14,674 nucleotides of DNA from Gammaproteobacteria bacterium. Lineage in GTDB: Bacteria > Pseudomonadota > Gammaproteobacteria > SZUA-229. The position numbers and the translations under genes were made by a program. The notes below the pieces were generated by a model. It saw only the letters and a list, made by a program, of their open reading frames with translations. It did no database searches and was not told the origin of the DNA. Each line of letters begins with the position of its first letter. The stretch's first letter is position 1. Shown piece after piece: positions 1 to 6,357 of this stretch. The stretch covers positions 1 to 14,674 of the forward strand of contig JAOUPA010000038.1 of NCBI GenBank assembly GCA_029880105.1, in the 5' to 3' direction.

Positions 1-158
1 TGGTCCCAGAAATTGATAGTTGAGGGTGTGGCGGCAAGCACCAGTGCCAGCATCTCAACTAGCAGGATTAACATGAAAAGAACGTTGACGTCGCAAAAAT
101 TCGGCAGCAGGCCCGTATCATCAAGATTGAGATCAATAAAAGAGAGTTTATTTTTCAT
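1..158 (-). CDS. LytS/AlgZ-family sensor histidine kinase, N-terminal fragment
   Basis: Partial gene running off the left edge; the first 52 codons are visible, starting with ATG at 158-156 on the minus strand. The peptide begins MKNKLSFIDL and continues with LLPNFCDVNVLFMLILLVEM and a further hydrophobic stretch (LALVLAA). This layout, a short leader with LPNFC and then a hydrophobic membrane helix, is what I know from the N-terminus of AlgZ/FimS-type (LytS family) membrane sensor kinases. In pseudomonads that gene is divergent from argH, exactly as here, and AlgZ works with the response regulator AlgR. The kinase core is outside the window, so enzymatic identity is inferred from the short N-terminus plus synteny. 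No strong Shine-Dalgarno sequence is visible before this start. Confidence 0.6.
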   Translation of the reverse strand, partial: MKNKLSFIDLNLDDTGLLPNFCDVNVLFMLILLVEMLALVLAATPSTINFWD

Positions 159-254
159 AGCTATAAGAAATAGTCTAGCAGGCGTAGATTGCAAGCCAAA
201 AGCCAGGATGATTCAGAAAGACAGGTCTTGAGTCGGGCTTAAGCATGATATCCC

Positions 255-263
255 TGATATACT
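255..263 (+). promoter_or_regulatory. Extended -10 promoter candidate for argH
   Basis: The bases TGATATACT contain a TATACT hexamer (258-263), one mismatch from TATAAT, preceded by TG one base upstream, which makes an extended -10 element. Extended -10 promoters can work without a good -35, and none is visible at 16-18 bases upstream. Transcription would start near 270, about 65 bases before the argH ATG. The 177-base divergent gap (159-335) otherwise holds nothing I recognise; I see no convincing promoter for the leftward kinase gene. Confidence 0.45.
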
Positions 264-335
264 CGCATTATCTGTCGATGGCCCCTGCTGTTGGCGAAAG
301 AAAAAATTAAATAAGCTGTAGTAGCGGATCGTATT

Positions 336-1754
336 ATGAGTACAAAAGATCAGAAAAAATCAGCCAAAGCAGATCAGCCCGGTGTTAATCAGTCCTGGGG
401 CGGAAGATTCAGCGAAGAAACCGATGCATTTGTCAAAGCGTTTACCGCATCGGTGGAATTTGATCAGAGAATGTATAAACAGGATATTGCCGGTTCACGC
501 GCGCACGCTAGAATGCTGAATAAGGTATCGGTGTTATCGGATGAAGATTTGACCGCTATTCTCAAAGGACTGGATCAGGTTGAGCAGGAAATTGAAACTG
601 GACGGTTTGAATGGTCTGTGTCGCTGGAAGATGTACACATGAATATTGAAGCACGCCTGACAGCCCTTATAGGTGACGCCGGCAAACGCTTGCACACCGG
701 GCGTTCACGTAATGATCAGGTTGCAACTGATATTCGCCTTTATTTGCGTGAGCAGATAGGGCATGTCATTAGAGAAGCCAGGAGGCTGCAGCAGGGCATG
801 CTGGCGCTGGCTGAAAAAGAAGTCGATACCATTATGCCGGGATTTACCCACTTGCAGGTCGCGCAACCAGTGACTTTTGGACATCATATTCTGGCCTGGT
901 TTGAAATGATCGCGCGCGATATTTCACGCTTTGCAGATTGCCGTGAAAGAATGAACCAGTGTCCACTGGGCTCCGCCGCGCTCGCGGGCACCAGCTATCC
1001 TATAGACAGGGCATTTTCGGCAAAAGAACTGGGCTTTAACGCGCCAACGGCGAATTCGTTGGATGCCGTTAGTGATCGAGATTTTGCCATCGAGTTCTGT
1101 TCGGCCTCGGCGATGCTGATGACCCATCTATCGCGCATGTCAGAAGAGTTGGTGCTGTGGTCCTCGGCGCAGTTTAATTTTATCGATCTACCTGACCGTT
1201 TCTGCACTGGCTCATCGATTATGCCGCAGAAAAAAAATCCCGATGTACCCGAATTGGTTAGGGGGAAAACAGGGCGGGTGAATGGTAATCTGGTGAGCCT
1301 GTTAACCCTGATGAAATCGCAGCCGCTGGCCTACAACAAGGACAATCAGGAAGACAAGGAGCCACTATTCGATACGCTGGATACGGTATTGGGGTCTCTG
1401 CGCGCCTTTGCTGATATGGTACCTGCCATCGAGTGCAAACATGCCAATATGTATGCGGCGGCCAAACAGGGTTTTTCGACCGCGACCGATCTTGCCGATT
1501 ACCTGGTGCGCAAGGGCCTGCCGTTTCGTGATGCCCATGAAGTTGTCGGTAGTGCCGTGGCGGCGGCACTGAAAAAACAGCGGGATTTGAGCGAGCTAAG
1601 CCTTGATGAGTTGCGCGGGTTCTCGAATATGATCGATGAAGACGTGTTTGAGGTGCTTACCCTGGAGGGCTCGGTAGCGGCGCGAAATCATATCGGTGGT
1701 ACGGCACCGGAGCAGGTACGCAAGGCCATACTCGATGCCAAAAAGCGAGTTTAG
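336..1754 (+). CDS. argH: Argininosuccinate lyase
   Basis: Cytosolic enzyme of the last step of arginine synthesis: it splits argininosuccinate into arginine and fumarate. The 472-residue product is complete and close to the usual length of about 460; an extra polar N-terminal stretch of about 18 residues precedes the conserved WGGRF block (residues 21-25). Family landmarks are all present: HTGRSRNDQ at 120-128, THLQ with the candidate catalytic His172, and the fumarase/aspartase-superfamily signature GSSIMPQKKNP at 292-302, whose serine loop (293-294) carries the catalytic base. The ATG at 336 is kept because no earlier in-frame start is plausible, although the Shine-Dalgarno match is weak. 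It is transcribed away from the kinase gene on its left and convergently with the Hpt gene on its right, with only 25 bases between the stop codons. A short CCAG/CTGG repeat follows the stop but is too weak to call a terminator. Confidence 0.97.
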   Translation: MSTKDQKKSAKADQPGVNQSWGGRFSEETDAFVKAFTASVEFDQRMYKQDIAGSRAHARMLNKVSVLSDEDLTAILKGLDQVEQEIETGRFEWSVSLEDVHMNIEARLTALIGDAGKRLHTGRSRNDQVATDIRLYLREQIGHVIREARRLQQGMLALAEKEVDTIMPGFTHLQVAQPVTFGHHILAWFEMIARDISRFADCRERMNQCPLGSAALAGTSYPIDRAFSAKELGFNAPTANSLDAVSDRDFAIEFCSASAMLMTHLSRMSEELVLWSSAQFNFIDLPDRFCTGSSIMPQKKNPDVPELVRGKTGRVNGNLVSLLTLMKSQPLAYNKDNQEDKEPLFDTLDTVLGSLRAFADMVPAIECKHANMYAAAKQGFSTATDLADYLVRKGLPFRDAHEVVGSAVAAALKKQRDLSELSLDELRGFSNMIDEDVFEVLTLEGSVAARNHIGGTAPEQVRKAILDAKKRV

Positions 1755-1779
1755 CCAGGTCTAATCTGGAAGGATTTTT

Positions 1780-2130
1780 TTAGCCTAGCGTTTTTAGCTC
1801 TTCGCTAAAGAAATCCATAACCTCCTTGAGTTGATCCTCCAGTTTTGCACTAAGCTCTGCGGCGCCTTCAGTGCCACCAGCACGGCCTACCATCTCTATA
1901 TTTTCCGCGATTTTGGCCAGGCCGAGTGCACCAAGGCTATTACAGGAGCTTTTCATGCGGTGGGCGATACCAAAGAGCAGGTCTGGGTTGCCTTCAGTGA
2001 TGGCCTTGTTCAGGTCATTGATCAGGTCAGGCATATATTCCATAAAAGTCTTGAGTAGTTCGGGCAGTACTTCCTCCATGACTTCTTTCATTTCATTGTA
2101 AGCGCGAGTATCTAAGGGTGGTTGTTCCAC
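1780..2130 (-). CDS. Stand-alone histidine phosphotransfer (Hpt) domain protein
   Basis: A 116-residue, mostly helical protein that consists of one Hpt domain. The core AHRMKSSCNSLGA (56-68) matches the family pattern AHxLKGxxxxLGA and puts the phospho-accepting histidine at His57. The usual glycine after the lysine is serine here (Lys60-Ser61). Hpt proteins carry phosphate from a hybrid kinase receiver to a final response regulator; no partner with a receiver domain is in the window. The start is GTG at 2130-2128, chosen because a perfect AGGAG (2137-2141) lies six bases upstream; the next in-frame ATG (Met14) would cut into the first helix. The gap to the upstream 117-residue gene is 15 bases, so the two are probably co-transcribed. 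Confidence 0.85.
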   Translation of the reverse strand: MEQPPLDTRAYNEMKEVMEEVLPELLKTFMEYMPDLINDLNKAITEGNPDLLFGIAHRMKSSCNSLGALGLAKIAENIEMVGRAGGTEGAAELSAKLEDQLKEVMDFFSEELKTLG

Positions 2131-2136
2131 GGGTAG

Positions 2137-2141
2137 CTCCT
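2137..2141 (-). promoter_or_regulatory. Shine-Dalgarno site deciding the GTG start of the Hpt gene
   Basis: CTCCT on the plus strand reads AGGAG on the minus strand, six bases before the GTG codon at 2130-2128. No comparable site precedes the first in-frame ATG, so GTG is the best start. Confidence 0.75.
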
Positions 2142-2145
2142 GTTT

Positions 2146-2499
2146 CTATTTATTAAGTCGAGCGCTCATATCACCGACCACGACAGCTTCGGGTACGTGT
2201 AATTTTAAGGCAGCGGTGATTTCGGCGAATAGACCGGGTTTGGCTTCGAATGACACCCACAGGGTATTCAATTTCATATCGACATTGGCAAATAACACCA
2301 GATGCCTGAACTGCTTTAGAGCAAGGTCAATTTCAGACAGTGTTCTCTGTATATGATGTCTGGGCTTGGTTTTGAGTTTGGGGATGATCATCAGCAGATC
2401 ACTGGCACGATTGCCTTTTTTATCGCGGGTGGGCGCAATTTTCCAGAGCGGCTCAGCGGGCTCGACACCCAGACTCAAAGAGATTGCTTTACTGTTCAT
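2146..2499 (-). CDS. Conserved-looking hypothetical protein with an ACT-like C-terminal stretch
   Basis: A 117-residue protein that I cannot assign to a named family. It has no signal peptide and no membrane helix, so it should be cytosolic. The N-terminus reads MNSKAISLSLGVEPAEPLWK, then comes a basic middle part (KLKTKPRHHIQR, 41-52) and a C-terminal part with beta-helix-beta character (80-110). Residues 80-99, LWVSFEAKPGLFAEITAALK, resemble the first strand and helix of an ACT domain (a beta strand, PGL, then a helix with EI and L), but the second half of an ACT fold is not evident, so this is only a resemblance. The start is ATG at 2499-2497; no clear Shine-Dalgarno site is visible. It sits between the esterase gene (68-base gap) and the Hpt gene (15-base gap) on the same strand. 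That order suggests one transcript and possibly a link to the Hpt relay. Confidence 0.7.
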   Translation of the reverse strand: MNSKAISLSLGVEPAEPLWKIAPTRDKKGNRASDLLMIIPKLKTKPRHHIQRTLSEIDLALKQFRHLVLFANVDMKLNTLWVSFEAKPGLFAEITAALKLHVPEAVVVGDMSARLNK

Positions 2500-2567
2500 A
2501 TGTCATCATAAACTAAGACCATGTAACACCTATACTAGCAGACGATGGCAAAAAATCTTAGGCCTTT

Positions 2568-3236
2568 TTAGCCCGCCAGGACCTGAATTATCCAGCTCCG
2601 TATATCCTGAATTTCTTCCATGCAGACGCTGTGAGGCATGGCATATTCGTGCCATTTGACATCGTATCCCGATTTTTCCAGACGTTGGCGACTTAGTTCA
2701 CCATATTTAGGTAAGACCACCTCATCCATAGAGCCATGAGCCATAAAAATATCAATATTTTGATTAGTGGAATTATTTAATGGTGCGCACTGGGGTAAAT
2801 AAGTCGAAAGCGCCATGATACCGCCGAGGGGTTGTGGATAGCCAATTCCGCAGAGCAGGGCAATGGCCCCGCCCTGAGAAAATCCGGCCAGAATAATGCG
2901 CCTGGAGTTGATACCCAGGTCCTGTTGTTGCTGGCACAGCTTATGGATGGCATTGCTTGACTCAATAATCCCGGTTTCGTCTTCTGTGCCGACAATATCC
3001 AGGCTGGTTATGTCATACCAGCCAGGCATCTGGTAGCCATGATTGATGGTGATTGGTCGAACCGGTGCATGTGGGAAAATAAAGCGGATCGATAGATCGT
3101 CGGGCAAATTTAGCTGTGGGATGATAGGTACAAAATCATTACCGCTGGCGCCCAGGCCATGTAGCCAGATAATGGCAGAATCAGGGTTATCACCGGTTTC
3201 GAGTTCGATGACATCAAGTGATGTAGAGTCAGGCAT
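2568..3236 (-). CDS. Alpha/beta-hydrolase carboxylesterase (acyl-protein thioesterase/phospholipase family)
   Basis: A 222-residue cytosolic serine hydrolase of the Abhydrolase_2 family, the group of bacterial carboxylesterases such as Pseudomonas EstB and of eukaryotic acyl-protein thioesterases; length is typical. Visible landmarks are the oxyanion-side motif WLHGLGASGNDF (24-35), the region FPHAPVRPIT (54-63), the nucleophile elbow GFSQGGA with Ser120, the acid Asp171 in HGSMDEVV, and the base His202 in MPHSV. The triad is complete, so the enzyme should be active on short acyl or thioester substrates; the physiological substrate cannot be told from sequence. The start is ATG at 3236-3234 with only a weak purine-rich site upstream. 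It is the first gene of the minus-strand group with the 117-residue gene and Hpt, and is divergent from lptM-lysA. Confidence 0.93.
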   Translation of the reverse strand: MPDSTSLDVIELETGDNPDSAIIWLHGLGASGNDFVPIIPQLNLPDDLSIRFIFPHAPVRPITINHGYQMPGWYDITSLDIVGTEDETGIIESSNAIHKLCQQQQDLGINSRRIILAGFSQGGAIALLCGIGYPQPLGGIMALSTYLPQCAPLNNSTNQNIDIFMAHGSMDEVVLPKYGELSRQRLEKSGYDVKWHEYAMPHSVCMEEIQDIRSWIIQVLAG

Positions 3237-3287
3237 GGTGGTTTGGGTCCCGCAGTTTAGGATTAAGGTATAAAATGGCGACTTGAT

Positions 3288-3316
3288 CGCAAACTACGGT
3301 GAAATCCGGGTTTGCG
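3288..3316. repeat. Spaced inverted repeat upstream of lptM-lysA (hairpin or operator)
   Basis: CGCAAAC (3288-3294) and GTTTGCG (3310-3316) are perfect reverse complements with centres 22 bases apart. Inside them CGG (3297-3299) pairs with CCG (3306-3308), so RNA could form a ten-pair stem with a small internal bulge and a TGAAAT loop. No T-run follows on either strand, so it is not an intrinsic terminator. The right arm lies just upstream of a TGCAATAAT extended -10-like sequence (3331-3339), so a protein bound here could control lptM-lysA or the divergent esterase gene. Function is inference. Confidence 0.5.
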
Positions 3317-3330
3317 GTCAGGCAGAATAT

Positions 3331-3339
3331 TGCAATAAT
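3331..3339 (+). promoter_or_regulatory. Possible extended -10 promoter for lptM-lysA
   Basis: TGCAATAAT contains AATAAT (3334-3339), one mismatch from TATAAT, with an upstream TG. The -35 region overlaps the right arm of the inverted repeat and is poor (TTTGCG). A second -10-like sequence, TATAAA at 3269-3274, lies further upstream, also without a good -35. The choice between them is open. Confidence 0.3.
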
Positions 3340-3370
3340 CCAGCCCTTATTACAAAAGAAGAAAAGTGAA

Positions 3371-3526
3371 ATGCGTTTAATTATGCCTTTGATATTGATA
3401 CTGCTTATATCGGCCTGCGGAAAAACCGGTGCGCTTTATTTGCCCGAATCAGACGGAAGCGCTGAAGAAACACCAACCGAAGCCCCGGTCAATAATATAG
3501 AGGAGGCCAGTCGTGGATCACTTTAG
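3371..3526 (+). CDS. lptM: LptM/YifL-type small lipoprotein
   Basis: A 51-residue lipoprotein precursor starting MRLIMPLILILLISACGKTG. The hydrophobic segment and lipobox LISAC (cleavage before Cys16) are followed by GKTGALYLP, the conserved post-cysteine motif of the LptM/YifL family (typically CGxxGPLYLP). In Escherichia coli LptM assists maturation of the outer-membrane LPS translocon LptD-LptE, and its gene lies just before dapF; in pseudomonads it precedes lysA, as here. The start at 3371 is preferred over an in-frame upstream start at 3299, because the latter would put a charged 24-residue extension before the signal peptide and begin inside the inverted repeat. An AG-rich stretch (AAGAAGAAAAG) lies upstream. 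After the motif the tail is acidic and low in complexity. The gene overlaps lysA by 14 bases. Confidence 0.88.
   Translation: MRLIMPLILILLISACGKTGALYLPESDGSAEETPTEAPVNNIEEASRGSL
3502..3506 (+). promoter_or_regulatory. Shine-Dalgarno site for the lysA GTG start
   Basis: GGAGG within GAGGAGG (3500-3506), six bases before the GTG at 3513. It lies inside the end of lptM and fixes the lysA start, implying translational coupling. Confidence 0.8.
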
Positions 3527-4769
3527 TTATCGAGACGGCCGGTTATTTGCCGAACAGGTTGATCTTGCAGCGGGTATCAAGCAATGGGGTTCGCCCTGCT
3601 ATGTCTATTCGCGTGCTACCTTAGAGCGTCACTGGAAGGCCTTCGATGAGGCCTTGCAGGGCCATCCTCACCTGGTCTGTTACGCAGTCAAGGCCAATTC
3701 CAATCTGGCTGTGCTGAATGTGCTGGCCAGGCTCGGCTCAGGTTTTGATATTGTCTCTGTTGGTGAGCTTGAGCGAGTGCTGCGAGCCGGCGGCACTGCA
3801 GACAAAGTCGTATTTTCTGGTGTTGGTAAAAGAAGGGATGAAATTGAACGTGCGTTAGAAGTGGGTATTCGCTGCTTTAATGTAGAGTCAGAAGCGGAGC
3901 TAGATGCCATCGCTAATATTGCAGCAGAAAAAAATACAGTTGCACCAGTATCGCTACGCGTCAATCCCGATGTTGATGCCAAGACCCACCCCTATATTTC
4001 AACAGGCTTGAAACAGAATAAATTTGGAATTGCTATTGAACAGGCGCTGGATGTGTATAAAAAAGCAAAGGCAATGAGTGCGATCAATGTGATTGGCATT
4101 GACTGCCACATAGGCTCGCAGCTAACCGAAGTGGCACCCTTTGTCGATGCCCTTGACCGGGTGCTGGCGCTGGTAGATCGTCTTGCTGAGGCAGGTATTG
4201 TGCTGAAGCACCTTGATCTGGGCGGTGGCCTGGGTATTCGTTATCGTGATGAGCAGCCGCCGCAACCGGCAGAATTAACCCGTGCCCTGCTGGATCGTTT
4301 GCAGAGCCGTGATGTCGAAATTATTGTCGAGCCAGGGCGCGCTATCGTCGGTAATGCCGGTGTCCTGTTGACAGAGGTTTTATACCTGAAACACGGTGAA
4401 GAGCACAATTTTGCCATTGTCGATGCGGCCATGAACGATTTAATGCGACCCTCACTATATGGGGCCTGGCAGGAAATTATTCCGTTGGTTCCAAGAGAAG
4501 GAGACGCGACACAGATTTATGATGTGGTTGGACCAATCTGTGAGACCGGTGATTTTCTCGGAAAAGGCCGTGAACTTGCGTTACGTCAAGGTGATTATCT
4601 TGCGATCCGATCCTGTGGGGCGTATGGTTTTGGCATGAGCTCAAACTACAACAGTCGCCCCAGAGTGGCTGAAATAATGGTTGATGGCGAACATGCACAA
4701 GTGGTTAGACAGCGTGAAACTATTGATCAGTTATTTGAAGGCGAGAGCCTGCTAGGTGGAGAGGTATAG
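3513..4769 (+). CDS. lysA: Diaminopimelate decarboxylase
   Basis: PLP-dependent cytosolic enzyme that converts meso-diaminopimelate to L-lysine and CO2, the last step of lysine synthesis. The 418-residue product has normal length. It is a fold-type III enzyme with an alanine-racemase-like barrel: the PLP lysine is Lys60 in CYAVKANSN, HIGSQ starts at His199, the phosphate-binding glycine region is LDLGGGLGIRY, EPGRAIVGNAG follows, and the C-terminal domain carries CETGDF with Cys343-Glu344, which reaches the active site of the partner subunit. The end of the domain shows GAYGFGMSSNYNSRPR. GTG is used as start, supported by the strong upstream GGAGG. The gene overlaps the end of lptM. It precedes the oxygenase gene by only six bases, so it is the second gene of a probable five-gene transcript. 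Its substrate comes from DapF, encoded 1.7 kb downstream in a separate unit. Confidence 0.98.
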   Translation: MDHFSYRDGRLFAEQVDLAAGIKQWGSPCYVYSRATLERHWKAFDEALQGHPHLVCYAVKANSNLAVLNVLARLGSGFDIVSVGELERVLRAGGTADKVVFSGVGKRRDEIERALEVGIRCFNVESEAELDAIANIAAEKNTVAPVSLRVNPDVDAKTHPYISTGLKQNKFGIAIEQALDVYKKAKAMSAINVIGIDCHIGSQLTEVAPFVDALDRVLALVDRLAEAGIVLKHLDLGGGLGIRYRDEQPPQPAELTRALLDRLQSRDVEIIVEPGRAIVGNAGVLLTEVLYLKHGEEHNFAIVDAAMNDLMRPSLYGAWQEIIPLVPREGDATQIYDVVGPICETGDFLGKGRELALRQGDYLAIRSCGAYGFGMSSNYNSRPRVAEIMVDGEHAQVVRQRETIDQLFEGESLLGGEV

Positions 4770-4775
4770 GTATAA

Positions 4776-5396
4776 GTGAGTAATCAGGCAGAACAGTATA
4801 AAGAGCAGGGTACACTGCAGTTTAATGCAGCTGAACTGCCTCTGACCAGTGAAGAGTGGCAATATATTGAAACTATGCTCAGCGAAGTTGAGTATGAACA
4901 TATCGTGGGTGGAGATGCGGGTGAAGGCCATTCAGTGCGGGTATGTCGATTTTATAATGATGTTGAAAAGCCAACGGCATTACACGAGCGATCAGAAGAA
5001 ATTCACAATATTGTGATGAGCCAAAAAATGAAAGTTTTTTATAAAGAAATTTTTGGTACCGATGAACTATGTTTGCGCCGTTGCCAGATCAATCTCTTAC
5101 ATAAGGACGATTATATTGGGTTGCACGTTGATCAGGACAGTAATCCTGATTATTTAGCTACGGTTGTTTTTCATTTTGATGAAGAATACCATGGAGGAGA
5201 ATTTATTACTCGTGATCAGTGTCGCGGTGATCATAGCTATAAACCGGTTAGTCGCACGGTACTGGTTAATGACTGCTCAATACCCCATGAAGTATCGAAG
5301 GTTGAATCAGGAGAGCGCAAGACACTGGCCTGCTTTCTGTCCAGAAGTTTTGCTGACAGCGGCCACACACGGCAAAAATTTAGAGTTGTTAAATGA
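4776..5396 (+). CDS. 2-oxoglutarate/Fe(II)-dependent oxygenase
   Basis: A 206-residue soluble protein with the double-stranded beta-helix signature of prolyl-4-hydroxylase-like 2OG-Fe(II) dioxygenases. The iron triad is visible: His117 and Asp119 in LHVDQDSNPDY and His171 in SIPHEV, followed ten residues later by Arg181 in GERKT, the expected 2-oxoglutarate carboxylate anchor. The strand segment VFHFDEEYHGGEF (131-143) is typical of this class. Such enzymes couple 2-oxoglutarate decarboxylation to hydroxylation of a protein side chain, amino acid or small molecule; the substrate cannot be read from the sequence. The start is GTG at 4776, six bases after the lysA stop, with GGAGAGG (4758-4764) upstream at a rather long spacing. 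Lying behind lysA it may share its transcript. By eye the DNA from here to the terminator is more AT-rich than the flanking dap/lys genes. Confidence 0.85.
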   Translation: MSNQAEQYKEQGTLQFNAAELPLTSEEWQYIETMLSEVEYEHIVGGDAGEGHSVRVCRFYNDVEKPTALHERSEEIHNIVMSQKMKVFYKEIFGTDELCLRRCQINLLHKDDYIGLHVDQDSNPDYLATVVFHFDEEYHGGEFITRDQCRGDHSYKPVSRTVLVNDCSIPHEVSKVESGERKTLACFLSRSFADSGHTRQKFRVVK

Positions 5397-5426
5397 AATC
5401 AAAATAAGCTGGTCACAGGAGGTAAT

Positions 5427-5615
5427 ATGAGACGCTTAGCACAGTTAATAGTAACCTTTTTATTCTTGTTGTATTTTGTTCCCGCTCAGGCTAGTCTTGA
5501 CCCTCTGGCCGGCGGATGCATGATATTCGCAGATGAAGGGACGGCGGATGAAAAAAAGGAAGAGGGAAGTGATAAGAAAAAAAAAGAAGGGGAAGCAGAA
5601 CCTGATTGTGATTAA
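5427..5615 (+). CDS. Small exported charged protein with two cysteines, unknown function
   Basis: A 62-residue protein with a perfect AGGAGG (5417-5422) four bases before the ATG, which argues that it is real. Residues 1-22 form a signal peptide (MRRLAQ, a hydrophobic core LIVTFLFLLYFV, then the cleavage site AQA before Ser23). The mature peptide of about 40 residues has SLDPLAGGCMIF with Cys31, then a highly charged Lys/Glu/Asp/Gly tail ending EPDCD with Cys61. The two cysteines could form one disulfide after export to the periplasm, or bind metal or sulfur; neither is shown. I recognise no named family. It lies 30 bases after the oxygenase gene and 51 bases before the exported rhodanese gene, so a joint role in the periplasm is plausible. 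The tail is encoded over A-runs of seven (5551-5557) and nine (5577-5585) bases, sites prone to polymerase slippage. Confidence 0.72.
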   Translation: MRRLAQLIVTFLFLLYFVPAQASLDPLAGGCMIFADEGTADEKKEEGSDKKKKEGEAEPDCD

Positions 5616-5666
5616 AACATCGTAATTAGTATTAAATAAAAATCAAAAAGTAGTAGGAGAAAACTG

Positions 5667-6323
5667 ATGATCAAAGCAATAACCACGTCTTTAATTGGTG
5701 CCAGCCTGGTGTTTTCAGCTAATGCATTTGCAAAAGATGAAAATAAACCCGTAGGTATTACTGCGGATATGTTCAGCGTTACTGTGAAACATGGCGGCAA
5801 AGATTTTGAAATTAAGCGTAATCAGGATAACAAAAATACGGTTAATCCTGCTTTTGCCAAAACTTCGCGTCCCTGTCCTGTATTTTGTATCCAGCCTGCG
5901 GTACTGGCGCCGGGCGTTGAAACTATAGCCGAGCTTGAAGTGCTGGATTACCTGAAAAAAATGTCAGATGGAGATGACTCCATTCTGGTGGTTGATTCAC
6001 GTACACCTGACTGGGTAGAAAAAGGCACTATTCCGGGTGCTATCAATATTCCATGGACCAAGTTGAATTCAGCCAAGGCTGATCCAATTTCAATAGGTAA
6101 TGTCATGGAAGAGAACTTCAATGTTGTAGAAGTGGCCGATGGTTATGATTATTCCAAAGCGAAAACACTTGTTATGTTCTGTAATGGTATGTGGTGTGGT
6201 CAGTCGCCTAATAACATCAAGAGCTTGTTAGGCATGGGTTACCCCGCTGAGAAAATTAAATGGTACCGTGGTGGTATGCAGGACTGGGAAATTCTGGGCC
6301 TGGCAACCGTGAAGGGTAAATAA
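5667..6323 (+). CDS. Exported rhodanese-like sulfurtransferase with an extra CxxxC motif
   Basis: A 218-residue secreted protein. The signal peptide is MIKAITTSLIGASLVFSANA with cleavage near residue 20-22, so it should act in the periplasm. Residues 85-215 form a single rhodanese domain: VVDSRTPDW (108-116) with the conserved Asp-Ser-Arg, GAINIPW (124-130), and the active-site loop CNGMWCGQS beginning at Cys172, the presumed persulfide-carrying cysteine. A second cysteine, Cys177, lies at the end of the loop. Before the domain is an unusual RPCPVFCIQP segment (68-77) with Cys70 and Cys74, which could form a disulfide or relay sulfur. The end, KWYRGGMQDWEILGL, is typical of the fold. The start is supported by AGGAG (5655-5659) upstream. 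It is the last gene of its unit; a strong terminator follows 34 bases after the stop. Whether it is a sulfurtransferase or a redox or carrier protein is open. Confidence 0.9.
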   Translation: MIKAITTSLIGASLVFSANAFAKDENKPVGITADMFSVTVKHGGKDFEIKRNQDNKNTVNPAFAKTSRPCPVFCIQPAVLAPGVETIAELEVLDYLKKMSDGDDSILVVDSRTPDWVEKGTIPGAINIPWTKLNSAKADPISIGNVMEENFNVVEVADGYDYSKAKTLVMFCNGMWCGQSPNNIKSLLGMGYPAEKIKWYRGGMQDWEILGLATVKGK

Positions 6324-6357
6324 TATCCTCATCTGCTAAATGACGATATAAAATCAG

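Noticed and set aside
13..231. 72-codon open frame on the plus strand at the left edge
   Set aside because: It overlaps the kinase gene fragment on the minus strand, which has a recognisable N-terminus; the plus-strand product is Ser/Arg-rich with no motif.
1752..1780. Terminator between the convergent argH and Hpt genes
   Set aside because: Only a four-base CCAG/CTGG stem precedes the T-run; too weak to call.
3299..3370. Longer start for lptM at 3299
   Set aside because: It adds a charged 24-residue extension before the signal peptide and begins inside the inverted repeat; the start at 3371 gives a normal lipoprotein signal.
5164..5430. 88-codon frame overlapping the oxygenase end and the small exported gene start
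   Set aside because: Different frame from the oxygenase iron-binding motif; the hydrophobic stretch results from the alternate reading of conserved codons.
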